Shown: positions 42,473 through 49,569 of the stretch, piece after piece | Numbering within the stretch: the stretch's first letter is position 1 | Layout: the number at the start of each line of letters is the position of its first letter | Source of the DNA: Clostridia bacterium | GTDB taxonomy: Bacteria; Bacillota; Clostridia; Oscillospirales; SIG627 | Direction: 5' to 3' | DNA: 64,000 nt | Assembly: GCA_017517325.1 (NCBI GenBank) | Contig: JAFWZW010000003.1 | Span: forward strand, 20,953-84,952 | Notes under the pieces: model-generated | Databases searched by the model: none | The model's input: the letters and a program-made list of their open reading frames with translations, nothing else | What the model was told of the DNA's origin: nothing | Program-made: the position numbers and the translations under genes

Positions 42473-42489
42473 TTCTAACCGAGATAACG

Positions 42490-42518
42490 AAAAACGCCGC
42501 AAATTGCGGCGTTTTTTT
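42490..42518. terminator. Terminator of fba
   Basis: AAAAACGCCGCAA and TTGCGGCGTTTTTTT, a compact GC-rich stem with a T7 tail; it also lies just downstream of the convergent uronate operon. Confidence 0.9.
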
Positions 42519-42525
42519 CTTTTGC

Positions 42526-43428
42526 TTATTTATTTTCGTTTCCTTCCCAAGCGAGAAATTCTTCGCTGAGCATATAATCCATCAAATTGCGGATATAAGA
42601 AAGCTTCATAAGCCTGACGCGGAAGGGACAGGTAACGGAGCTGTGCTCCCCACCGATCTCCAAATTGAAGATCCCCCGGTATCCGGCGTCAACCAAGGCT
42701 TGGACCACTTCATCCCAATGAATGCTGTGATTGTTGTTAAAGGGCAGAAGATGCTGATCCCGAACGCCGTCGTTGTTGTCAATATGAAGCGCTTTTAGTT
42801 TATCTCCCGCTTTCAGGATAAATTCCCTTTGGGATTGCTTTGCCAGCCCTAAAGCGTTTACAAGGTGCAAATGCCCCGTATCCAGACAGATCCCCAAATT
42901 GTCGGCACTGACCTCATCCATATACCTGAAGATCTGCTCTACCGTGAAAACGTCTGCATTTTTATAAAGATTTTCAATACAAAGGCAAATATCCGTTCCT
43001 TTCACGAAATCGGAAAGCTCCGCAAGGACGGGCAAAACCTTTTGGTGCCGCTCTTCATCGCTCAATTCCGAATAGGCAGAAAGGTGCAAAACGGCGTTTT
43101 TGACCCCAAGACCGTGGAAGAGCTCCAGCTCCCTTTTGATACGATCCAAAAGGCCTTCCGTCAAGATACCGCCCTGTGCACCGGGACGAAAGCTTAAATG
43201 CCCTTGAGGAATAAAAAAGCCTTTATCATCAATAAAACTCCGCAATTCCACGCCCACGGCGTAAGGTGTTTTGCCCGTTTCATCGGCACGGCAGATCAGA
43301 TCCGAAAGGTGCTCGTGGCAAAGCTCCGCGTGGGTAAATCCTGCTTCCAGATAGCGCTCCACCGTTTGTTCGGGAGAAAGCATTTTAAAATATGCGGAAG
43401 CAATGGAGGCCGGAAAGATCGTGGACAT
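42526..43428 (-). CDS. Sugar phosphate isomerase/epimerase (xylose isomerase-like TIM barrel)
   Basis: A 300-residue AP endonuclease 2/xylose isomerase-like barrel. Metal-ligand regions are LCIENLYKNA (Glu), LGICLDTGHLHL (Asp, His), ALHIDNNDGVRDQHLLPF (His, Asp) and the final IFNLEIGGE (Glu), all in the expected order. Such enzymes isomerise or epimerise keto sugars. AAAAGGAG precedes the ATG, 30 bp after the RpiB-family gene, so it is the last gene of the uronate operon. The exact reaction is not known. Confidence 0.87.
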   Translation of the reverse strand: MSTIFPASIASAYFKMLSPEQTVERYLEAGFTHAELCHEHLSDLICRADETGKTPYAVGVELRSFIDDKGFFIPQGHLSFRPGAQGGILTEGLLDRIKRELELFHGLGVKNAVLHLSAYSELSDEERHQKVLPVLAELSDFVKGTDICLCIENLYKNADVFTVEQIFRYMDEVSADNLGICLDTGHLHLVNALGLAKQSQREFILKAGDKLKALHIDNNDGVRDQHLLPFNNNHSIHWDEVVQALVDAGYRGIFNLEIGGEHSSVTCPFRVRLMKLSYIRNLMDYMLSEEFLAWEGNENK

Positions 43429-43457
43429 AAAGCAGCTCCTTTTAAAACTTTGAAAAA

Positions 43458-44096
43458 TTATGCAATAAGCTTTCGTATATAAGCGGCAATGGTCTCATCC
43501 TTGCAGTTGGCAAAGAACAACTCGCGGAAAGCAGGGCTTGCCACGGCACCGCGAAGCAGTTCCTGATCGATGCGATCCAAACACTCGGTGAGGGGGCGCA
43601 GGGTCTCGGCACGAACGGCATCCAGAATCTTCTTGTTGCGCTGTTCGGGCACCACGCGCTCCTTGGGATAACCCTGACCGTGACCGAAGCCGAAGAGCTT
43701 TTCGAAGATATAGGTGAGGTTCAGCTCACCGCCCCAGCCAAAGCCCTTTGCAAAAGGAAGAGCTACGGCGTTACCATCGTTTACGTGAGCGAAGGTATAT
43801 GCGTCAACGGGATCCTCCACGTGGCCGCAGATCACCCCGGGGAAGCTGTTCATAGCAAGCATAGCACCTTCACCGGTACCGCAACCGGTAATAACGTAGT
43901 CAGCGGCGCCGCTGTTAAGAAGAATGGCACCCAAAATACCGATCTGAACGTAGGTCAGCTGGTGCTCGTCATCGGCGGAAAACATACCGTAGTTATCCAC
44001 GGTGTGACCCATTGGCTCAACCACATTTTTCAGTTGCTCTAAAATCAGGGCATTCTTTGCCGCCTGACTGTTTTCATTGATCAATGCAATTTTCAT
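43458..44096 (-). CDS. RpiB/LacAB-family isomerase, probable DHU isomerase (DhuI-like)
   Basis: A 212-residue protein of the RpiB/LacA/LacB fold. The substrate loop CGTGEGAMLAMNSFPGVICG is present, with Glu-Gly in the position where RpiB has the catalytic motif GTGIG. A C-terminal extension of ~60 residues beyond the 145-residue RpiB core matches the longer family members that isomerise 4-deoxy-5-keto-hexuronate (DhuI in streptococci). The neighbouring SDR and KdgF-like cupin support this reading over ribose-phosphate isomerisation. The exact reaction is inference; fold is sure. Confidence 0.82.
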   Translation of the reverse strand: MKIALINENSQAAKNALILEQLKNVVEPMGHTVDNYGMFSADDEHQLTYVQIGILGAILLNSGAADYVITGCGTGEGAMLAMNSFPGVICGHVEDPVDAYTFAHVNDGNAVALPFAKGFGWGGELNLTYIFEKLFGFGHGQGYPKERVVPEQRNKKILDAVRAETLRPLTECLDRIDQELLRGAVASPAFRELFFANCKDETIAAYIRKLIA

Positions 44097-44107
44097 ATTC
44101 TTTCTCC

Positions 44108-44458
44108 TTACTTAATAAAATCTTCCCTTGCGGGGGTAAAAAAGTCCAGCATAACACCGCCCTCCAGAGCGGTACAACCGTGAATAACGCCGTCTTTTTT
44201 CAGGAGAGTATCCCCTGCTTTTACCTCGTAGGTCTCATCCCCAACGGTAAACTGAAAGCGTCCTGATACGATATAGGTGATCTGAGTATGGGGGTGGCTG
44301 TGAAGAGAGCCAACTGCACCGGTTTCGAACACATTTTCGACGCACATAGCGTCATCGGAGTAAGAAAGGATCCTTCTGACGACACCGGGCCCTGCGGCCT
44401 GTATCTCCGCCTGATCGTGATGGAGGCAAGAAAAATTGCGATATTCCTTTGCGTTCAT
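44108..44458 (-). CDS. kdgF: KdgF-like cupin
   Basis: A 116-residue single-domain cupin. Motif 1 is GSLHSHPHTQITYIVSGRFQF (metal-binding His), motif 2 ends with DGVIHGCTAL (His), and the C-terminus MLDFFTPAREDF matches KdgF, which opens unsaturated uronic acids into linear keto acids. The start is ATG 44458 with AAAGGAGGAG upstream; the ATG at 44509 lies inside the SDR gene. It sits between the SDR and RpiB-family genes, 11 bp from each, a typical context for KdgF. Confidence 0.85.
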   Translation of the reverse strand: MNAKEYRNFSCLHHDQAEIQAAGPGVVRRILSYSDDAMCVENVFETGAVGSLHSHPHTQITYIVSGRFQFTVGDETYEVKAGDTLLKKDGVIHGCTALEGGVMLDFFTPAREDFIK

Positions 44459-44468
44459 AGCTCCTCCT

Positions 44469-45260
44469 TTACGGCTGTTTGCCGATATAGGCAAGGATTC
44501 CGCCGTCAACGTATAAGATCTGACCGTTCACAAAATCCGAAGCCTCGGAAGCAAGGAATACGGCAGGGCCCACAAGGTCATCGGTAGTGCCCCAGCGCCC
44601 CGCGGGCGTTTTGGAAATAATAAACTGGTCGAAGGGATGGCGGCTTCCGTCTGCCTGTCTTTCACGAAGAGGAGCCGTTTGGTTGGTGGCGATATAACCA
44701 GGGCCAATGCCGTTGCACTGAATGTTGGCACCGCCGAATTCAGAGCAGATATTACGGGTGAGCATCTTCAGACCACCCTTGGCGGCGGCGTAAGCACTAA
44801 CAGTCTCTCTGCCCAATTCGCTCATCATTGAGCAGATATTGATGATCTTGCCGTGGCCTTTTTCCAGCATATCCGGAATTACGGCCTTACTACAAATAAA
44901 GGGGGCGATCAGATCCACGTCAATGACCTTGGAAAAATCCTCCACGGACATATCGCACATTGGAACACGCTTGATGATACCTGCGTTGTTTACCAGAATA
45001 TCCACGCTGCCTACCTTTTCCTTAATAGCGGCAACCATCTTGCTAACGGCCTTTTCATCGGTCACGTCGGCACAGAAGCCGTAGGCCTCAACCCCCGCCT
45101 CGCGGTAGGCGGCAACGCCGCTTTCGATATGCTCTTCCTTCGAGGTATTAAAGCAAACGACAGCACCTGCTTTGCCGAGACCAATTCCGATGGCAAGACC
45201 GATGGAATGGGCACCGCCCGTAACCAGCGCAACCTTGCCTTCCAAAGAAAACTGTTTCAT
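44469..45260 (-). CDS. SDR oxidoreductase, KduD/DhuD/gluconate 5-dehydrogenase type
   Basis: A 263-residue short-chain dehydrogenase. The cofactor motif is VTGGAHSIGLAIG (TGxxxGxG form), then NNAG in ILVNNAGII, and the catalytic Ser-Tyr-Lys in SMMSELGRETVSAYAAAKGG. Relatives reduce or oxidise 3-deoxy-D-glycero-2,5-hexodiulosonate and 2-keto-3-deoxygluconate, or 5-keto-gluconate. With the RpiB-family and KdgF-like partners, it would give 2-keto-3-deoxygluconate. The kinase and aldolase of the following steps are not in this window. Confidence 0.88.
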   Translation of the reverse strand: MKQFSLEGKVALVTGGAHSIGLAIGIGLGKAGAVVCFNTSKEEHIESGVAAYREAGVEAYGFCADVTDEKAVSKMVAAIKEKVGSVDILVNNAGIIKRVPMCDMSVEDFSKVIDVDLIAPFICSKAVIPDMLEKGHGKIINICSMMSELGRETVSAYAAAKGGLKMLTRNICSEFGGANIQCNGIGPGYIATNQTAPLRERQADGSRHPFDQFIISKTPAGRWGTTDDLVGPAVFLASEASDFVNGQILYVDGGILAYIGKQP

Positions 45261-45272
45261 ATTTTTTCCTCC

Positions 45273-46655
45273 TTAATCATCATACTCAACCAGCATCACC
45301 ACATCACAATGCCAACCGCCGGTGTGGGCTGTATACGTTCCTTCATGCCAATAAACGGGCATATTATCCTGTGCGTGAATGGGAACGGTGGGACGCCAGA
45401 TCTTAACACCGCGATCCCCGGGGATGCGGCGGATCACCTGCTCCAGCTCATATTCTTCCCCAAAATTATGGGTCACGTAGGATTCAAGGACGCGATCCTT
45501 CCCGTCGAAACGTGCAATAAAGATTCGATTGGTATCCACAAAGGTGCGGCTCACAAATTCCGGCTCAAAGCCGCTTTCGCCTACACCGTAATAATACGCC
45601 ATGCCGCCTAAATAAGTTTGGGAACCATCGTAAATATCCTTTGCCAAAAACTCCCCTGCCTTGCAAATTGGCTTTGAGATCTGCCAAGCACCGTCACGAA
45701 ACGTAGCGGAATAATAGGTAGGCTTTTGAGGATCGGGGGAATTGACCACATCCATTTCAAAGCTTGCAAAGCCGATGCGCAAAGGAAGGGTGGACGAAAC
45801 CTCAAGAAGCCGCGAGGTACCCCCTTCCGGCGGGGCATAGACCACGTCAAGAGCGTTTAGATCCAGTACGTCGCCACAGTCATCGTAAAGATCCAGCCCT
45901 TGACGGGTGCCGTCGTTCTTCAAAAGATATCCTTCGGAATCAAACATTCCGCTTCGAATGGTGTGATCCATAGATTTATAAGGATGGCCGTAAAGGGCAA
46001 ACAGAAACTGCTCGTCACTTCCCTTTTCCGTCAGAACATGCTGTTTTCTGATATCAAAATAGAAAAGAGATCTGGTTTCGCCAAGAGGTTTGATATAAAT
46101 ATTCTGATCCTTCAGGTAACCGTCAAAAGCAGTGCCCGGATCAGAGTTTAAAAACGTTCTTGCAGGGCTCCAGGTTTCGCCCTCATCCTCAGAATAGCGG
46201 AACACCCATTTGTAACCATCCACGCGGGAGAACATCCAAAGCTGATTCTTGACGGTATTTTCATAGATCTGAACGTAGGTGACGGTCCCGTCATAGGGAA
46301 GCTCACGCTCCGCTACGAAAGTGGAGATATCATAAGGCTTTTCAGTAAAGCGATACTTCACCGCTTTTACCTGATGCCCCGTATACGCCACCAGGATCCG
46401 CCCGCTTTTCAATACGCAAACGGAGGGAGCGTTGTGCTCGTCGGCATAGGTGCAATTTAAAGTGCAAAGGCGAAAATCACGACTGGGAGTACGGCTACAC
46501 TTGGCGTCCATCTCTTTAACGTGGATCTCTCCCGTATCGGTATAATACCCGATATAGGTCAGGCCGTTATCGGCAACGATGGCCTTGGAATGGATCCACC
46601 AATCGGTATTTGCGCGCTTGATCCTTTTCTCTTTTGCTAAATCCGTATTCAACAT
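45273..46655 (-). CDS. BNR-4 repeat beta-propeller protein, candidate intracellular uronan lyase or glycosidase
   Basis: A 460-residue protein with no signal peptide. It opens with TDWWIHSKAIVADNGLTYIGYYTDTGEI and YADEHNAPSVCVLKSGRILVAYTGH, the first blades of a BNR-4 propeller as in families PL24/PL25/PL42 and GH145. A central FRYSEDEGETWSPA is an Asp-box. Conserved His residues (HNAP, TGH, DHTIRSGM, THNFGEEYE) could form an active site. Being first in an operon with unsaturated-uronate genes, it may cleave an imported oligosaccharide next to a uronic acid. The polysaccharide is unknown and the catalytic assignment is inference. Confidence 0.7.
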   Translation of the reverse strand: MLNTDLAKEKRIKRANTDWWIHSKAIVADNGLTYIGYYTDTGEIHVKEMDAKCSRTPSRDFRLCTLNCTYADEHNAPSVCVLKSGRILVAYTGHQVKAVKYRFTEKPYDISTFVAERELPYDGTVTYVQIYENTVKNQLWMFSRVDGYKWVFRYSEDEGETWSPARTFLNSDPGTAFDGYLKDQNIYIKPLGETRSLFYFDIRKQHVLTEKGSDEQFLFALYGHPYKSMDHTIRSGMFDSEGYLLKNDGTRQGLDLYDDCGDVLDLNALDVVYAPPEGGTSRLLEVSSTLPLRIGFASFEMDVVNSPDPQKPTYYSATFRDGAWQISKPICKAGEFLAKDIYDGSQTYLGGMAYYYGVGESGFEPEFVSRTFVDTNRIFIARFDGKDRVLESYVTHNFGEEYELEQVIRRIPGDRGVKIWRPTVPIHAQDNMPVYWHEGTYTAHTGGWHCDVVMLVEYDD

Positions 46656-46676
46656 ATTACTGCTCCTTTCCTTTCG

Positions 46677-46705
46677 AGTATAGCACTTCTTTTAAAGAAT
46701 AAAAA
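46677..46705 (-). promoter_or_regulatory. Putative regulated promoter of the uronate operon
   Basis: On the minus strand, TATACT (46682-46677) with only a weak -35 (TTTTTA, 46705-46700). A perfect 13-bp palindrome TTCTTTTAAAGAA (46687-46699) fills the spacer and may be an operator. Confidence 0.55.
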
Positions 46706-46727
46706 CAGAAAAAACGAAATCAAAGGG

Positions 46728-46755
46728 TTGAATTTCGGAACTCATATGCTATAAT
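46728..46755 (+). promoter_or_regulatory. Promoter of the AraC regulator gene
   Basis: TTGAAT (46728-46733) and TATAAT (46750-46755), 16-bp spacer, divergent from the uronate operon promoter. Confidence 0.7.
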
Positions 46756-46795
46756 GATTAGGAAAAAAACGGAACATCACCACAAAGGAGCGCCT

Positions 46796-47563
46796 ATGTT
46801 TTATCGCAACCGTGAAGGATCCTTCAAGATACTGGGCATTTATTTCGTAGACCGAAAAGAAAGAGAGGTTTCGGAAGCAGGAAGAGATTATACAGCCATC
46901 GGACTGCGACTGGAAGGAAACAGCACCTTTATCTATAACGAAAAAAAGCTACAGGCAAAAAGCGGCAGTATTTCCTATATCCCCGCAGGCTCCGTTTTTT
47001 CCAGAAAGACCAGGGGAGGAGAAAAACTCATCGTATTTCATTTAGAGCCGTTAGGAAAACGGTTTCCGAAACTACAGATCATTCCCAATGCAAACCAGCT
47101 TCAGCCTTTGTTTGAGCAAAGCCTAAAGATCTGGAATGAAAAAGGCGCCGCCTCACACAACCTTTGTATGGGGCTTTTATACCACATCTTTGCTTCCCTT
47201 GAGAAAATGGAAGAAAACCAGAACCCATCCGTTCCCGCCTCCATTGCCCCCGGAGTCGAGCTACTTCAGCGTGAATTTCGGAACCCCCACCTGACCGCCG
47301 CGGTGCTGGCCGAACGATGCGGCGTCAGCGAAAGCTATTTTCGCAGAGTTTATCGCGCCGCCTACGGCTCATCCCCCTGGCAGACCATTTTGGATCTTCG
47401 GTTTCGCAATGCTTGCAGTTTGCTTCTTTCCGGTTATTATTCCCCAAAGCAGGTCTCGGAGCTTTGCGGCTTTACGGACGTAAAGTATTTTCGGAACGCC
47501 TTTCAAAAACGCTTCGGCATTTCTCCCACCCAATACGCACTGCGATCGGAAAACAAAAAGTAA
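46796..47563 (+). CDS. AraC-family transcriptional regulator of the uronate operon
   Basis: A 255-residue regulator. The N-terminal half is a cupin-like ligand domain (YTAIGLRLEGNSTFIYNEKKLQAKSGSISYIPAGSVFSRK). The C-terminal half has two helix-turn-helix motifs, with LAERCGVSESYFRRVYRAAYGSSPWQTI and VSELCGFTDVKYFRNAFQKRFGISPTQY typical of AraC/XylS. AAAGGAG precedes the ATG. It is divergently transcribed from the BNR-4 gene with a ~140-bp shared region, so it probably controls that operon in response to a sugar acid. Confidence 0.92.
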   Translation: MFYRNREGSFKILGIYFVDRKEREVSEAGRDYTAIGLRLEGNSTFIYNEKKLQAKSGSISYIPAGSVFSRKTRGGEKLIVFHLEPLGKRFPKLQIIPNANQLQPLFEQSLKIWNEKGAASHNLCMGLLYHIFASLEKMEENQNPSVPASIAPGVELLQREFRNPHLTAAVLAERCGVSESYFRRVYRAAYGSSPWQTILDLRFRNACSLLLSGYYSPKQVSELCGFTDVKYFRNAFQKRFGISPTQYALRSENKK

Positions 47564-47594
47564 GTGAAAAAATATTCGATCAAGTTTTTTCTTC

Positions 47595-47623
47595 TTGATT
47601 TTTTTCAATACAGGGTCTATAAT
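47595..47623 (+). promoter_or_regulatory. Promoter of the two-HTH regulator
   Basis: TTGATT (47595-47600) and TATAAT (47618-47623) with a 17-bp spacer; the start of transcription would be near 47631, about 125 bp before the start codon. Confidence 0.7.
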
Positions 47624-47637
47624 TAAAATACAAACTA

Positions 47638-47740
47638 CGCATAGGCGAACAATATAAAAGTCGTTTATGCGAACAATATAATAATCGCATTTGCGAACGA
47701 TGTAATATACGTATATACGAATAATACTTTTTTTTAAAAA
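47638..47740 (+). repeat. Four 24-bp direct repeats in the leader of the regulator gene
   Basis: Copies begin exactly 24 bp apart at 47645, 47669, 47693 and 47717: GCGAACAATATAA, GCGAACAATATAA, GCGAACGATGTAA, then ACGAATAATAC. Each of the first three ends in a TCGTTTAT/TCGCATTT/ACGTATAT-like segment. An extra tail ACGCAT lies before the first copy. The repeats lie between the promoter and the start codon. They look like binding sites for a protein, perhaps the encoded regulator itself, or a repeated RNA structure. Confidence 0.75.
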
Positions 47741-47756
47741 AGAAAGAAAACGAATT

Positions 47757-48992
47757 ATGGATTATCGTAAAATTGATGAAGTTGCCCGTGATTGGGGCAT
47801 TTCCCCCCGCAGGCTGCAAACCCTTTGTTCCCAAGGAAAGATCAAAGGTGCTACCCGTTTCGGTCGGGCGTGGATGATTCCAAAGGATACAAAAAAGCCC
47901 GCAGATGGCAGAACAAAAGAAAGCCGAAAAGACCAAGGCCGTGATATGCCTATGCCCAGAAAGACACCGTTCCTGCATATGACGAGCCTCTACCACACCC
48001 CCGGCTGTGCAGAAAAAGCCACGGAAGCACTGTTTCACAATCACGAAGCGCAGACGCTCTTTGCCGCTGAGATCGCATATTCAAGGGGCAAGATCGATCA
48101 GGTTTACGACAGTGCCACCTATTTGTTGGGAAAGCATTCAGGTTTTTACGCCATTCTTTCTGCCGGTATGCTCCTTGCTCAATGCGCTATCTGGCGGGGG
48201 GATCTGAATATGTGGAGGAAGGCCAAGATCCACATTTCCGAGGCCCGCGCCGAAAGTGATAAGGACCGCGAGATCATTACCCTTTGTATCTGCGCCGTTG
48301 ACAGTATGCTTTACGACGTTAAAGACTTTCCCGATTGGTTCAAGATCGGCTGTTTTGAACTACTTCATAAGGATTCGCTCCCCGCTGCAAAGGTGTATTA
48401 CGCAAAATATATTTATGCCGCAGGACACGGGATCGCCTCAAAGACCATTGAAATGGAAGGTGTCTCGGGTCTTGCTTTAATGGCGCTCCTCCCCGGAACC
48501 ATCGAGCCTATGATCTCACAGGCTATGGCCGATAACACAGTGATCGCAGAGATCTACTTGCGCCTGACCTGCGCCGTTGCTTACCATTTTACCAAAAACA
48601 AAGAGCAGGCGATCCGCCACATTGACAAAGCCATAGCTCTGGCGCTTCCTGATGGATTTTTCGGAATCCTGGCGGAGTATTGCCGCACCATCGGTCCCCT
48701 TTTGGAGCAAAGGCTGAGCGCAGTAGATACGGAAGCGTGGAACGAGGTTAATAGGCTGTTTAAAAATTATATTGAAAACTGGTCGAAATTAGGAAGCAAG
48801 ATCACAGGGCGGCAAATCATTGAAAACCTTTCAGCGCAGAATCGAGAGGTTGCACGCCTTGCCGCTTTCAAGCTTTCCGATGCGGAAATCGCTTCCCGAA
48901 TGAACATGTCCCTCTCCGGTGTCAAGCAAGCTATTCGCATCATCAAACAAAAAAGTGGTTTGGAGCGGGACGATTTTGCCGCAATTCTTTAA
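47757..48992 (+). CDS. Transcriptional regulator with N-terminal and LuxR-type C-terminal HTH
   Basis: A 411-residue protein. The N-terminus (DYRKIDEVARDWGISPRRLQTLCSQGKIKGATRFGRAWMIP) is an excisionase/MerR-like DNA-binding domain. The middle ~270 residues are helical and TPR-like, with no clear repeat boundaries. The C-terminus (NREVARLAAFKLSDAEIASRMNMSLSGVKQAIRIIKQKSGL) is a LuxR-type helix-turn-helix. Two different DNA-binding ends are unusual. It lies upstream of a small Cys protein and a giant surface protein and may control them. The middle domain's ligand is unknown. Confidence 0.75.
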   Translation: MDYRKIDEVARDWGISPRRLQTLCSQGKIKGATRFGRAWMIPKDTKKPADGRTKESRKDQGRDMPMPRKTPFLHMTSLYHTPGCAEKATEALFHNHEAQTLFAAEIAYSRGKIDQVYDSATYLLGKHSGFYAILSAGMLLAQCAIWRGDLNMWRKAKIHISEARAESDKDREIITLCICAVDSMLYDVKDFPDWFKIGCFELLHKDSLPAAKVYYAKYIYAAGHGIASKTIEMEGVSGLALMALLPGTIEPMISQAMADNTVIAEIYLRLTCAVAYHFTKNKEQAIRHIDKAIALALPDGFFGILAEYCRTIGPLLEQRLSAVDTEAWNEVNRLFKNYIENWSKLGSKITGRQIIENLSAQNREVARLAAFKLSDAEIASRMNMSLSGVKQAIRIIKQKSGLERDDFAAIL

Positions 48993-49096
48993 AAAAACGC
49001 ATATCCGAAGACCTCGGAAAAAGTTATAACAGCGATTCAAAAAACACCCTGAAAAGTTATAAAGAATCAAAAATATTTGTACTTTTTTTCATCTTT

Positions 49097-49132
49097 CAGG
49101 TAATACCCAAAATCAAAAATACCTGCTATACT
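49097..49132 (+). promoter_or_regulatory. Putative activator-dependent promoter of the adhesin locus
   Basis: The -10 is TATACT (49127-49132). An inverted repeat, CAGGTA (49097-49102) and TACCTG (49120-49125), lies where a -35 box would be expected, and no -35 consensus is present. This suggests activator-dependent transcription of the two genes downstream. Confidence 0.5.
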
Positions 49133-49194
49133 TTCGTCAGTAAAACGAAGTACGGCAGGTTTTCTTTTTATACTGAGCCGAAAGGAGAACACAG

Positions 49195-49569
49195 ATGTTT
49201 CTGAAATCACCCGACAAGGGTGCGGGTCAGAAGTCCTCCGTTCCAAAAGAAGGCGATCTGTTCAAGGTCATCCGGATCCGCGAAAAAACCTTTGAGATCC
49301 GATATGGCTTCTATGAAGAACGAGATCGGCACGTACCAAATGCCGAGCCTATGGAGATCTACCCCGACTTTATCCGCAACCCACAGCACACCGATGACGG
49401 TATTCCGATCATCACGGCAATTCAAAGCCCTTGCAAGCACTATAAAGGTAAGAAGGATGAAAACAGCACCTGCGAGGAATGTTCTTTTTACCAGGCTCAC
49501 GAGGAATTGATCGGGCTTTGTACTTGCCCTAAAAACAAACTGAAAACGGAAGGAGTCCAAGATGGTTAA
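49195..49569 (+). CDS. Hypothetical Cys-containing protein, 124 aa
   Basis: A 124-residue soluble protein without signal peptide or membrane segment. The N-terminal part is Lys-rich; a middle segment, DLFKVIRIREKTFEIRYGFYEERDR, is beta-like. The C-terminal third holds six Cys: SPCKHYKG, STCEECSFYQAH and LCTCPKN, arranged as a C-x?-CxxC...CxC cluster that could bind zinc or iron. The family is not recognised. AAAGGAGAA precedes the ATG. Its last codons overlap the start of the giant surface protein, so they are translationally coupled. It may act in assembly or regulation of that protein. Confidence 0.65.
   Translation: MFLKSPDKGAGQKSSVPKEGDLFKVIRIREKTFEIRYGFYEERDRHVPNAEPMEIYPDFIRNPQHTDDGIPIITAIQSPCKHYKGKKDENSTCEECSFYQAHEELIGLCTCPKNKLKTEGVQDG

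Noticed and set aside
47638-47740. Small CRISPR array
   Set aside because: The units are direct 24-bp repeats without separate spacers, AT-rich and degenerate, and no cas genes are near.
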